A stretch of 64,000 nt of DNA from Amorphochlora amoebiformis (GCA_054601695.1 BAAHQB010000135.1:372001-436000), one strand, 5' to 3'; counted from the stretch's first letter, positions 1-52,500 are shown. Numbers and translations are program-made. The notes: generated by a model not told the origin, from the letters alone.

Positions 1-204
1 TATATATATATATATTATATTATCCGTATATACATGTGTTTGTTGTTCCTACAATATATATATTTATATTTTTATATATGTGTGTGTGTGTATGTATGTA
101 ATATATGTATATATATATATATATATATATGTGAATATATATATAAATATATTATCATACACACACACATGAACGAAAGAATATTTATATACGCTTGTAT
201 ACAT

Positions 205-253
<49 letters not shown>

Positions 254-354
254 GTATATACGTGTAGTAAATATTCTTTCGTTCATGTGTGTATATATAA
301 TGTATATATATATGTCTATATACACATACATACATACATTCATATACATATATA

Positions 355-392
<38 letters not shown>

Positions 393-453
393 GTAAAGAT
401 ATGTGTACAGGTAAGAATACACCACACAGATGTAGATAGATACACACACAACA

Positions 454-486
<33 letters not shown>

Positions 487-492
487 CAATAT

Positions 493-538
<46 letters not shown>

Positions 539-540
539 TA

Positions 541-578
<38 letters not shown>

Positions 579-786
579 CATACATAATATATTTACATAT
601 ATAAATATATATGTACATATATATGTATACATATATATATATATATATATATGTGTATATAGATACACATACAATGTATATATATATATTACATATATAT
701 ACATATATATATATATATATTTATACATAATGAATACACATATTGTATATACATGCATATGTATGTTTATATATATATATATATAT

Positions 787-828
<42 letters not shown>

Positions 829-860
829 TATAATGTCATATTATATTCATACATATACAT

Positions 861-910
<50 letters not shown>

Positions 911-1049
911 CATATATATATATTTACATATATATATATATATATATGTATATGTATAATATATGTGCATTTAATATATATATTATATATAAATATATAT
1001 AAATTGTAAGTACATATATATATATATATACATGTATATATATATATTC

Positions 1050-1092
<43 letters not shown>

Positions 1093-1185
1093 ATATTTCC
1101 ATATAGTATAAATATATATATGTATATATACACGTATATATTTTTACACATATTTACATACTTGTAATTTGCGTAATATAATGTA

Positions 1186-1231
<46 letters not shown>

Positions 1232-1249
1232 TGTATATATATTATACAG
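1..1249. repeat. (TA)n microsatellite, probably VPS15 intron
   Basis: The stretch is almost entirely TA dinucleotide runs with occasional TG, CA and TAA interruptions. I see no exon-like island in either strand. The first VPS15 exon I can read starts right after it with a good acceptor and begins inside the kinase domain, so this is best read as the 3' part of an intron whose upstream exon lies outside the window. Long open frames here are Tyr/Ile repeats from TATA codons and are rejected. Confidence 0.8.
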
Positions 1250-33843
<32,594 letters not shown>

Positions 33844-35376
33844 TATCTTCCCTACTTAAATTCTCGTCTGTCCGGTGCTTGCCGACTCAGTGGCCACGTC
33901 CTTGATAGCCAAGCCGTAATTTGCGTGGACCTTGATCAAATAATGTTGAAACTGGTGTAAGTAACTATACCTAGATAGCCAAGCCATAGGTATACGCCGC
34001 GCCCAGTTCACAATTTATAATTTTCATTTTATCGATCTCTGTATGAACCAGTTTGCTAGGTATACTTTAGATGCTAGTAGTATCATTGATCATTTCAGGT
34101 CTCGACGGTGAGCGAGATGGTGTAATAGCTAGAATAGTTCAAACTGAGTAATAAGTACGCATATGGCCTATACGAGCGAGTTAGTCACACATAGTACTAA
34201 GTAGTAATTTACGTACATCTAGACATACTGGCGCGTAACGCATAGAGCCCATACGCACATTTTCTACTATGTTGGTCATACGTGGACTCTAGACTGTACT
34301 AGGTACATTATCTAGATTGTACCGTTTTTCTGTCGTATACGCTAGATACGTACGTACGGTACCCTATATATTATACGTATGTCATAGTTGTACTACTACA
34401 TTGAGATCAACTTCAACTGCGACACATCAATACTTACGTACGTATGTGCAGTACTTTAAAGCTTGTACTAGGTACATTATCTAGATTGTACCGTTTTTCT
34501 GTCGTATACGCTAGATACGTACGTACCGTACCCTATATATTATACGTATGTCATAGTTGTACTACTACATTGAGATCAACTTCAACTGCGACACATCAAT
34601 ACTTACGTACATACATGCAGTACTATGATGTATATACGTATGTGCAGTACTTTAAAGCTATGGTTTCAGGGTTTGTGTACAATGAAGTATTTCTAGTATT
34701 TGTTGTATCCATGATCTAGATTCTAGATCATGATTGTATGGCATATGACATATTCTAGAATGAGTCTAGATACAGATCATATCTAGATTATACTATAGGA
34801 CGTGTTCGTACGTATGTATCAAGTTCTAGATTTGTTCTAGCTATTCTATCTAGTTATTACATTATAATTTTTATTCAAATTTATATTAATTACTATCTAG
34901 ACTATGTACCTAGACGTACGTATCTAGGTATACACTAGATACATCGGCCCAATACGTACCTAGACGTACGTATACTAGGTATAGTCTAGGTATTACTAGT
35001 ATTACCTAGATTACCCGTTACCCGAAAATTACCAACGTTAGGTTTGCCTGGTTGATATAATCTCTAGAATCTACCGGTGTAGCTAGGCATTGTAGTCACT
35101 AAGTTCTTGAAGTGACCAGTATCTAGAGTATAGTTCAGTTAACTTCAGTACTAGATATCTAGGATATACGTAGAGAGATCTAGAGACAAGACTATCAAGA
35201 CTCTAGAGACTCTAGAGACTATCTCTGTATCTAGACTATATCTTGTATTCTAGTACTAGTAGTATTATATTTGGTATCTAGATAGAGTATATAGAGATGG
35301 TCTAGAGAGTACGTGACTTTCAAGACTCTAGAGACTAGGCAAGTTCGGTTACTTTTTTACATGCACACGATATCTA
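33844..35376. other. Convergent spacer with CTAG/TACGTA-rich island
   Basis: This region lies between the stop codons of VPS15 (plus) and the minus-strand membrane protein. The (TA)n tracts are absent. From about 34030 the sequence becomes dense in TCTAGA, ACTAGT, CTAG and ACGTACGT palindromes, densest at 34730-35340. It contains a 169-nt tandem duplication (separate entry). I find no open frame with splice support. It should hold both 3' UTRs and polyadenylation sites, but no clear AATAAA signal is visible for either gene. Confidence 0.7.
34295..34632. repeat. 169-nt tandem duplication in the convergent spacer
   Basis: A block starting TGTACTAGGTACATTATC occurs at 34295 and again at 34464, nearly identical for about 150 nt (one G/C difference in the ACGTACGGTACC stretch). 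The second copy diverges at its 3' end, where a short insertion separates CATACATGCAG from GTGCAGTACTTTAAAGC. It is a recent duplication compared with the decayed sequence around it. Confidence 0.85.
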
Positions 35377-42294
<6,918 letters not shown>

Positions 42295-43223
42295 GATGTA
42301 ACTGACTGGATACGCGCATGGATCGGAGATCAGTTTTACCACGAGTAATTGAAGAAAAGAACAAAATCAATCCCAAAACTACTAATAATGAAACACCCGA
42401 CTCAAGAAACTCTAACGAGAATCAAGAAATCACAGCCACGAAATAAAATCAGCAATGCTCCCCCGAGGTAACCCGAACCTCCCAGTCCGAACCCAAATCT
42501 GTGGATCCTACTTATAAAACAATGCTTGCTCCACCTCGTGTTTGCGAGCTAAAATTGTTGCAAAGAAAAATCTCCACTGCGCAGCCTGGAAAAATAAATA
42601 ACAGTATAATAATTAAACTGTGATAGGCGAAATAAAAACTGTTGTTCAAAAACGATTGCGAAATCTTTAGACTTACTTAACCATTCAGGAAAAACTTAAT
42701 ATAAATCTTAATTAATCTTGTAAAACATTTAGGTAATACAGTGCTAATATTTAAACCGTTTTTGGCAACCATACGTTTCGCACGTGGAGTAACCACTTCT
42801 AGTATCTTCGCTTGTTTGGAGATATAACTTTCGCCGTGCTTGCAAGGCTCCACGGTGCGTCTGTCTTACCCTGTTCCTCCCTTTCTCTCTCTCCTAGTGT
42901 CTCTGCCTCTCGAGCTATTTCCCTCTTTAGATTAGAAAGAATGAAAATAGAATATATATATACAGGAGAGTCGAGGAGAGAGCGGGGTGACACGGGGAAG
43001 GAACACGTATCTCTGAGAGTGAAAAAGTATATATGGAAAATAGTTCCTTTTTGGGTAGTTCTGTTGTATTCAATCCTTATACCCTCTTTCCCTCCCTTCA
43101 TTGGGTTGTGGTGGTTTTTTCTATGTGGTGCCAGGCTGTTCGCGAGTGAACTAAGCGCAATTTTACTCCACAGACATTTATTGTGCCCAACATTGAGAAA
43201 GGGAAAAAATCGGCACCTGAAAG
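42295..43223. promoter_or_regulatory. Head-to-head intergenic region, probable shared promoter
   Basis: This 929-nt interval separates the start codons of the minus-strand membrane protein and the plus-strand DD3-3-like gene. It contains almost no TA microsatellite, unlike all surrounding introns. TATA-like AT stretches such as GTATAATAATTAAAC (near 42603) occur, but I cannot assign a TATA box or transcription start. The part from 42800 to 43223 is pyrimidine- and purine-rich and may be 5' UTR of the plus gene. Confidence 0.5.
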
Positions 43224-43303
43224 ATGATGATTCCTCAAGTCCTTACCTACATAGTCTTACTTGTGGCCGGAGACTTATACATGCATGCGCCACCTGTGAG
43301 TAT

Positions 43304-43351
<48 letters not shown>

Positions 43352-43551
43352 TACTTTTCTTTAAAAATAAATGTACGTGTATTTGAACATTAAACATGAT
43401 ATGCAGGGCAGCAACAATCGCAATCGCGAGCGAAAAAATAACAGGAATAACGCTAATCGTCTCTTCGACTCCCAGGTTTCAAGTCTAACCTAATCTCACA
43501 AATTGCGAACATACTTTCACAGTAACCAATAATATAACATTCTATATACAC

Positions 43552-43616
<65 letters not shown>

Positions 43617-44480
43617 CATACATATACAAAAATATATGCATATCTTTAGATCTACGTACTTATCATATTATATTATATAAATAAATATATATTTACACAT
43701 CCAATATCTTATTTCCCTGGTACAATAAAGAGAAATGAAGAGACCTTCAAATTCCCAACAGAACAACGGTCAAGGAGGGTACCCATGGAGAGGAAATCCC
43801 TCTGGATTCGGTATCTCTGACCCAGTGGTCTATTACCATGGCTCTGAACTCCAAATCGAGTGGACCAACCAGGTATTCATCTCCCCTCTTCCTAGTAGAG
43901 AGCTTCAATTTTTGACACAGTCGAGAGTGTGTGCTAGCGATCGAGAAGGTGCGTTTGTGTTCGCAAGAAAGCTCAAGAGTTGTTGAGATGGAGGGAGGGG
44001 ATGTGCGGCAAGGCGAGGATTAGAATACAATTAATTTTCATTTCGGCGGCTTGCGTCACCAAGAGTGACAAGCCAAGAACCCGCAGAGAGATCGGGCATG
44101 GCGCCGTTTATAATCCTTCCCTGCATATTAGCACGCGTGCGGTGAGAATCCAGATATTCACTGCGAGCTGGTTATCCAGGTGATTTGGACATGTTTCTCT
44201 CTGATCTTGTTTTCTCATTTCCCCCCTTTCTTTCTCTTTTCCTTCCTATTCCCTATATTCTCGTCTCTCTTCTCTTCTCGCCTTTTCGTGTTCAAAACCC
44301 GGGTTCTGATAATGGGTGCTAATGGGTAAGAGTAATAGAGCACGAATATTGGTGTGCACACATTTCTCCTCGTTCAATTTTGATTTTCTTACGTCTTTTA
44401 TCAGTACGCATGTAATGATGGTAAAGGATCGACCAAGACGACCGCCAGGGTAGAGAATATTCACATGCACATATACATAT

Positions 44481-44528
<48 letters not shown>

Positions 44529-44661
44529 ATATAATATAATATAATATAATATGATATAATATATATGAATATATATTAGGGCCTCAGAGATGGGTACCCT
44601 ACCGGCAATTGCTATGACAGCCGGAACTCCGATACCACGGTAATCATACTATATTAAATAT

Positions 44662-44707
<46 letters not shown>

Positions 44708-44907
44708 ATTTCAGAATTGTGAGGGAACAACCTGCCGTAAATGCAAGAGCACTGAACATTGGGTGTCCCGGACTTTCAAATCCAAAAATCAGGCAAGAAT
44801 TTTCCAGCACTCCCTCCGATTTTCCTTCTCATTGTTTATAATTTTTAACGTTTTTTCTAAAGATTGCAAATTTACATACACATTATATATACATACCTAT
44901 ATATGTG

Positions 44908-44972
<65 letters not shown>

Positions 44973-45218
44973 CTAATATTATCTATATTTATATCAAAAT
45001 ACAATCTTCAGAACTCGGAGGGTACGAATCAAATTCCCAATCCTGTTCAAACTGGAAACGGTAATCGTATCGTATCGTATCGTATTATGTGATTTATGTA
45101 TGTTAGCACGTGTTTGTATTTATATCTAAATGTACAACAATGTACACATTAGGAAATCTGGGGTCGATGACTGCCGCCCAACGAGACTCCTTCTTCTTTG
45201 CAGAGTAACTCAATATAT

Positions 45219-45252
<34 letters not shown>

Positions 45253-45394
45253 TGTATATATATATATATATTGTATATGTATATATGTGTGTATAACATA
45301 TAGATTCCATGAATAAGCATATATGAATATAGCACAGTGTGTGAGAATAAGAAATAGAGAAAGGAAAAAAATTTGAGATTACCATAAGGATATA

Positions 45395-45433
<39 letters not shown>

Positions 45434-45504
45434 GTTCAGGGACCCACAATCTTCTGTCTCTCGTAACGGCGCTGGTGGCAATCGGGTATGTCATTTCAAT
45501 ATAT

Positions 45505-45550
<46 letters not shown>

Positions 45551-45882
45551 ATATATAAATATATATGTATCATATTAACATATACATCAGGATTACGGTA
45601 TTGAATATGGCATGCACGAAAGCCACAGGTGTAAATATACATTCTCTCGATATTACATAATATCATGATGTATGAATTAAATTTCATTATTTTATATTGT
45701 ATTACATTTGAACGTCATCATTTCATGATATAATGTATTATTTATATACAATCTAGGGACTATCAAAAATGCCGGTATACCGAGCGCAATAAGGGCCTTT
45801 TTTCCATTGACCAGAAACTCAAGGTCATCGAAGAATAAAGAGGGAATGATAAGATAGTATGAAGGGATTCATATATTATTGC

Positions 45883-45925
<43 letters not shown>

Positions 45926-45944
45926 ACATTTAGGTGTAGGTATA

Positions 45945-45994
<50 letters not shown>

Positions 45995-46326
45995 ATATTT
46001 ATGTAACAGAGATCTGATGCTACAGCGACGCGTCAGAACCCTAATGGAAATCGGAGGGGTCTCGAGTGCGCTGAGGGTTCGTCTTTCTCTCTCTCCTTCC
46101 CCTTTTCTCTTTTGGTATTCATCTTTGTCTGTCTCTCACTCTCTCACTTCGGATCTCTCCCTGAAGCCAAAGTATTTAGGGCATGGAAGATGGTGTATCT
46201 ATTTTCATCTCTCCTCTCCTAAATCTACTCGTGACCTCTTTTGGTCTCTCTTTCCCTACCCTCTTAATCTTTTTCTCAAACTTCATTCCTCACAATACTG
46301 GAAATTTTGTGTACCTTTGTACATCC

Positions 46327-46387
<61 letters not shown>

Positions 46388-46462
46388 GTGTGTGTGTGTG
46401 TATTAGAGCGGGACTACTACCCTTATTGGAGGCCAAATATTTGGAGAGATCTTGTTGTTCTG
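43224..46462 (+). CDS. DD3-3-like gene, N-terminal block (exons 1-14)
   Basis: Exons: 43224-43295, 43407-43475, 43762-43872, 44132-44179, 44405-44449, 44580-44639, 44715-44762, 45012-45060, 45153-45204, 45440-45485, 45591-45628, 45757-45823, 46010-46076, 46407-46462. The acceptor at 43762 was chosen over earlier AGs because it restores [12 protein letters not shown] as in the family. Cys pairs ([22 protein letters not shown]) suggest disulphides. The donor of 44715-44762 is uncertain: GT at 44763 keeps phase, and a GC donor at 44793 would also keep it. Introns are TA runs, plus CT-rich sequence at 44200-44290 and 46080-46300. Confidence 0.85.
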
Positions 46463-46731
46463 GTAATCTATACGTATAATATTTAATTATATATTTATAT
46501 ATATATATATATATAAAGATATATATGTATATATAAATATATATATATATGCGTGTATATTTATATTTTTTCTGTGCGTGTCCAATTTTAGGATTCTTAC
46601 GCAGAATAGTTTCATTTTCTATGCGTGTATTATTTAGGTGTCGGATATCAGCTTCTGCGACTACTTCAAGACTTACTCTCAGGTCAATCTGAAGATATCT
46701 CGTATATTATATGTATATTATATGTATATAT

Positions 46732-46762
<31 letters not shown>

Positions 46763-46992
46763 TATCCCAGAACGTCGCTACCTTCGGAGAATGCCTCTGT
46801 GACTTCCTTACTGCAGATAACATAAACACCGCTCGCTCTGGAAAGCTATGTCCTATCGACCCAGTACTATCACCAACCAGAACGTATCTGGACATCTTGT
46901 TTACCTAAACGTACTAATTTTAGGCAAAGTGTACCGAGGAGGGATATACTTGGAAGGAATACAAGGTGGAATATTCAAATACATATATATAT

Positions 46993-47045
<53 letters not shown>

Positions 47046-47349
47046 TGTACAGGGTACTACTGGTAAGGAGCCAAATTGTGTTTACCACCCGTTTGGGCGT
47101 GATAACCATCTTGGAAACTACTTACAAGTCGATTCCGATACGGTAATATGTTACTTATATACATACACACATGTATGTGTATGTGTATATACATGTATAT
47201 ACACATATATACACACACATATATATATATATATATATGTATATGCATGTGTATACGTATGTTTTGGAAGCATGTAGAGAGCAAGAGAAAAGGCAACAAA
47301 GGAAATTTGCATATACATCCACGCATAACATATACATACATATATTTAC

Positions 47350-47391
<42 letters not shown>

Positions 47392-47591
47392 CTACAGGGT
47401 GAGTTCATCCACCCCAAGGATGGGGAGTCGCCGTCCACTGCAAAGTAAGAGTGCTGTACATACAATATATCAATATATCAATGTATATGCGGGAATTCAA
47501 GAATCAAATTGGTCTAAAACGCCAAGGTCGTGGCTAGTGTACATATCAATAAATAAGAATTCAAACTTCTACGAAGAGGCTGCAACAACAA

Positions 47592-47633
<42 letters not shown>

Positions 47634-47920
47634 CCTCAGATACACACTAATGATACCTGAGGAGATGTCCGGGCAATGTGTTATCCGTATGCGGTACAAC
47701 ATGTCGACAAATGACTACCCTTCCCACAAATACGCCAGGAATAAGGGGGAGGGTAAAAATATTTCGCTCTATATTATATATATATATAAATATATATATA
47801 TGTAAATAATACACATATGTGGGCGTGTGTGTGCATAGGTAAGTATCTTTGATATATATTTGAGTATATCTCTTTGATATATGTTTAAGTGTATCAAATA
47901 TATATAATGTATACATGTAT

Positions 47921-47989
<69 letters not shown>

Positions 47990-48379
47990 CGCACTACAGG
48001 CGGAATCGGAGTCGACTCCAAAACGTCTTGCCCGTGGGTAATATAATTAATTACATATACATATATATATATATATATATATATCTACATACATATATAT
48101 ATATATATATGTATGTATGTATATATATATCATATTTATTTATAAGGGGGGGGGGGTTATTAAGGAAAAAAAAAAACATTTACTCGAATTAAAACTAAAA
48201 GGTCTCTGGTGCCTCGGACTGTAGAAATGGTGATCCTGATTGCTCGACGGGAACCAATGATACTGCATTCGCGTGTGGAACGGGTCTCACTGCAGACAAG
48301 ATCCCACTTTACAATCGCCCGTAATGTCTCTCACTCTAGTGTCTTTTTCCTCACTCTGTTTTCTCCTCACAACAGATTC

Positions 48380-48447
<68 letters not shown>

Positions 48448-48916
48448 GTATGTATATTCTAAGGTATGTCAATCTCTTTGACCGCCCGACTGGCGAGGGA
48501 TTCCAGCTCGGTAATATGTAAATTTATATATGTATGTATATATATTATATATATATATATATATGTTTTTATGGTGTGTGTATGTGTGTATATGTGCATG
48601 TGTATCTCCTTATCTGATATGTGTGTTAATGACTATACAAGGTTAGTGTTGGTGCCTACGTCTGATCAAAACTGAATCAACAGGTCTCGCTATCAACACC
48701 CATCAGACAGGAAGAACGTTCCAGGATCGTTCTTACGTTTTTAATGTCACTGCCATGCCGACAACGGTTGAGGGACTCGACAAAGTGAAAAATTATGTGG
48801 ATACGTGTTATTACTTTTACAAATACATTTATTTATATGCGTGTTTGAGTTGAAATGTTCTCCTTTTGTCCAATCCAACGATATCAATAAACATGCAAAA
48901 GCCATATGCATATATA

Positions 48917-48957
<41 letters not shown>

Positions 48958-49059
48958 CATATTTATTTATACATAGGGCAAGCGAGTAATCAACTTCGGA
49001 ATTCGTGGTAGAAGAGGAAACATCGTGCAGGTGTGCATATGGTTATATATATAGGTTAC

Positions 49060-49098
<39 letters not shown>

Positions 49099-49614
49099 CC
49101 ACTTGCATAAATTTCATATTAATATCTATATCTAGTCATTTTCTGCTGTGAATATCTACATCTAGTCATATCCTGCTGTGGAATACGATTTCACGCCGCA
49201 AGACCTCCAAGTCAACAAGGATGACTTCCTGCATATACAGGTAAACATGTAAATATATATATATTATATATACACATATATACACATATATATATATATA
49301 TATATATATGCGTGTGTGTATATGTATATATGTAAGTAGTTATAGCTTCCGGTGTAGTGTCGACAATGCTATCTAGAGTCGCCTATGTCGTGTTCGTTCG
49401 TTATGTTAACCACTTGTAAACGTGCTGAGCACCGATAGATATGGGACAATCAGCAGCATAGTAGAAATTCGAAGATGCAGACCGCGGATACACCCTGCTG
49501 ACTAAGTGAATAAAATACTTGTTGCATAATCCAGTTGCCAAACTCCACAGGTTTCTACCAAAAAGCCATGGACTACCTGTTGTGTACCATACCGCTGCAC
49601 TAGCAATACACACA

Positions 49615-49657
<43 letters not shown>

Positions 49658-49983
49658 CATGTTAATATGTACATATTAGTTCCACGGATCGGACTTCAAC
49701 GCAGCGCGAAACGCTAATAACGGAGAGGGATGGCAGTATTCTGACCGAGCCAACATTGTAGTATATTTAGATGTGTAAATGTACATTGTAATGTTATATA
49801 TATGTATAAAAAAGGTTCAATCAAATAATGAGGGAATGAATTACCCCTTGCACGGCTCCGACATCAACATGTTCAGCACAGTGGATGAGGTCATATTACC
49901 TAAGAGTCCCTCTATTTTGCTTCTCTCTTGAATCTTATCGACAGGTTGTCCTTACATATGTATGTATATGTATACATATATTC

Positions 49984-50015
<32 letters not shown>

Positions 50016-50139
50016 GGTAAAAAAATGGGCATGGGTTGGACAGGACCCAGCCGCGTGCGACGAGACGGTGAACAACGATAAAAATCAGAATGAGTACAAG
50101 AACTGCGGAAAACTCAACATGGTGGATTATTTTCATCCA

Positions 50140-50196
<57 letters not shown>

Positions 50197-50503
50197 CCTC
50201 CTAGCGATAGTAATGATAAAAAATTGAAGAATATCCAGAGCTCATTGTGGCAAGCAAGTAATAGATAGATACCGTTCGTCATTATTTTTTTGACAAAACG
50301 CCATCCCACCCAACCGCCGGCCGCAGGGATGAAACCTGCGAGCAGGCTCCACCGACCACTTAATGGTCATCATAGGAAATTTCCCGACGACAGCAGTTAG
50401 ATTTGTTTTCTATTTACACCAGGCCGAAGTTTGGATATCAAAATTGGAATCTCTGACATCCCTTATCTTCCTATGGAAAATTAGATCTGGATAATATACA
50501 TGT

Positions 50504-50542
<39 letters not shown>

Positions 50543-50725
50543 GTATACTGGTGTAAAAATTTATATAATTTTTAGTCCCCTAATCGGTTCCCCCAAAACC
50601 CATCGGAAGGTCTATGGAGGATTCAGGCTTCAGACGGTAAATAAATAAACCTGAAAATATATTTTAATATTTTTAGGTATTAAAAAAATTGAAGAAAACT
50701 GTCTTCGCCTGTCATAATATATACA

Positions 50726-50767
<42 letters not shown>

Positions 50768-50820
50768 CGTGTGTGTGTATGTTTGTGTGAGTATGTGTAG
50801 ATTTTATAACGATATTGTAC

Positions 50821-50865
<45 letters not shown>

Positions 50866-50944
50866 TTGTGTGTGTTTGTGTTTTGTATATATAGGTTTAT
50901 TTATGTCATAGGGATTGGAAAATACAGAATCTGTGTTTTCTGTG

Positions 50945-50986
<42 letters not shown>

Positions 50987-51367
50987 CACGAACGCATGTG
51001 AGTATGCGTGTGTTTATACATAAAGGTATTCCTGTTGTAGGCACATACACCTTTTTCTCAACCCGCAACAACAACTTTTCCAACCGCTCGCACAAGTCGA
51101 AGCTCATTGTCGGGAACAAAGACAAATATAAGGCATTCAACCCCACATGTCTAGAATCATTATAAATTCAACTCGCCAACTTCGCCTCTAATCCCTCAAC
51201 CTTACCCTCAGGGTTCTCCCGAAGAAGGAGAGGTGGTGGTTGGTTCATTTGCAGCCATCCTTGGCGCGAGCGTCGCAGGCCTGGGAATCGCCGTGTTTCT
51301 CAAGCAGAAGGGAATGTTCTGTTTCAGTGGGTCTAAGACCGTGGGAAGGTTGCCGACACAGGTCTAG
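43224..51367 (+). CDS. DD3-3-like secreted/membrane-anchored protein (32 exons)
   Basis: I recognise the signature of the family typified by Dictyostelium protein DD3-3: YMHAPPGSNNRN...[11 protein letters not shown], a [20 protein letters not shown] segment, [42 protein letters not shown], a Tyr-rich RMRYNMST segment, [39 protein letters not shown] and [13 protein letters not shown]. Their molecular function is not known to me. The 32 exons sum to 2235 nt (744 residues plus TAG) with every phase closing. The chain starts with a signal peptide ([17 protein letters not shown]) and ends with a single hydrophobic segment ([20 protein letters not shown], about residues 701-723) and a short basic tail, so it is probably a type I surface protein. 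The start ATG at 43224 is the first in frame and gives the signal peptide; a second Met follows directly. Exon positions are in the three block entries. Confidence 0.87.
46638..49240 (+). CDS. DD3-3-like gene, middle block (exons 15-26)
   Basis: Exons: 46638-46682, 46771-46863, 46924-46965, 47053-47142, 47398-47444, 47640-47752, 48000-48037, 48202-48320, 48464-48510, 48684-48784, 48977-49030, 49166-49240. Family landmarks are [70 protein letters not shown] joined to [27 protein letters not shown] and RGRRGNIVQ. The donor at 46864 was selected by phase from several GTs. A run of ten G residues (48147-48156) and a poly-A run (48166-48177) sit in the intron before 48202. The last exon is preceded by a duplicated acceptor (see findings). 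Confidence 0.85.
49121..49180 (+). repeat. 30-nt duplicated splice-acceptor region
   Basis: Two adjacent 30-nt copies of AATATCTAYATCTAGTCATW plus TYCTGCTGTG span the 3' end of an intron and the first codons of the exon at 49166. The upstream copy has its own TCTAG acceptor at 49135. Using it would add 30 nt, in frame but ending in TAG at the true acceptor. Confidence 0.9.
49340..49612 (-). mobile_element. tRNA-derived SINE-like element, copy 3 (DD3-3-like intron)
   Basis: The minus strand near 49610 reads GCTAGTGCAGCGGTATGG, an A-box-like start shared with copies 1 and 2, and about 65 nt later CTGGATTATGC, matching the TTTGGATTATG motif of the other copies. The B box is not clear. The element is a non-TA island in an intron, antisense to the gene. 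The similarity is weaker than between copies 1 and 2. Confidence 0.5.
49680..51367 (+). CDS. DD3-3-like gene, C-terminal block (exons 27-32)
   Basis: Exons: 49680-49757, 49815-49889, 50017-50121, 50576-50636, 51041-51108, 51212-51367. They encode [18 protein letters not shown], the [16 protein letters not shown] segment, a Cys/Asn-rich DPAACDE...NCGKLNM segment, then [18 protein letters not shown], and finally the hydrophobic anchor and tail ending RLPTQV. The donor after SKLI (51109) is chosen because it alone keeps phase with the last exon; reading on instead gives a stop at 51162, which would remove the anchor and leave a secreted form. Confidence 0.85.
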
Positions 51368-52500
51368 CCTGCTCTAACCCGCCTCGATAGCGAGATCTCG
51401 CGATGTTAGGCCGTGCGTTCTGCCAATCTACCCATCCCCCACCAATACCACCTTAGCATGTTGACCCAAGGCTAGAAGGAGGGCCGTTTAGATAAGTTCT
51501 CAATGCAGCATAATTTAATAATTCATCTACTATCTAGACTATCTATAGTCATTCTAGTTATTTCGATCATGCATGTGCTTTATCTAGTTTGTGAGCCTGA
51601 CTGAGCTTTTATCTATCATCATGGTTCTGCAATTATATCTACTAGACTAGACTAGATCTAATGAGCCTTATGTCTAGTATGTATCTAGGTATATCTACTA
51701 GATCTAGCTAGACTAACTAGACTAACTAACTAGCTAAGTAAGTCTAGTAACACTAGCTAGACTAGACAAGACTAGTAGACTCCAGAGACTCCTACTAGTC
51801 TAGACTCTCTCTAGTCTCTAGACTCTAGCTAGTACTAGTAGTACTTCCTAGACTTCTAGTACTTGCTCTAATCTACTAGCTAGACTAGTCTAGCTAGTCT
51901 GGCTAGTTGCTAGACTTGTTTCGATCAAATATCTAGAATATAACCTAGATCTAGTAGATCCTAGAGATCCTAGACTCTAGATACTAGAGAAAGTCTAGAA
52001 AGTACTACTGATATGTATATATACTAGATATATATCTAGTATATCTAGTATATGTGAGTACTGCTGCTACTCCTAGACTCTGCTAGTCTGCACTCTACTA
52101 CGGATCGATCAAGAAACACTGATTTCATTAATTCTAGATTCTTAGAGCAAATTCTAGAAATTCTAGAAATTTGGACTAGTGTGGCATGCAGCAATGACTA
52201 GAATGACTATATATGACTAGAATAAACAAGATATATAATTAAAAATCTGGATCGACCACAAGAATACATCTTACAGTAAGTATAGGTTCTAGAGATTGCT
52301 CTAGTAGCTGTAGATCTGAGATCTAGAGTGTTTGCCATTACTCTAGTTACTGAACCTTTTTCCCTTCCAACATCGGGATTTTCTCCTCATCGCCGTTTTC
52401 TTAAATTATGATAGATGAGTTTAAGCTCGTGCAGTATTAAAAATCTATGTTCCGTTAATACACTCTAGACACTGCTAGACTGACACACACATACATACGC
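51368..52500. other. Convergent spacer with second CTAG-rich island
   Basis: Downstream of the DD3-3-like stop, the sequence from about 51530 to 52340 is packed with CTAG, mostly as TCTAGA, ACTAGT and CTAGACTAG. By hand I count roughly forty CTAG in 51600-52010, where random sequence would give one or two. No TA microsatellite and no exon is visible. The facing gene ends on the minus strand near 53589, so this is again a 3'-3' spacer. Confidence 0.75.

Noticed and set aside
45061-45086. (CGTAT)n short tandem run
   Set aside because: Only about four units directly after an exon donor; a minor microsatellite with no evident role.
49401-49619. Minus-strand 72-residue frame
   Set aside because: It overlaps the SINE-like element and has no splice-consistent partner exons.
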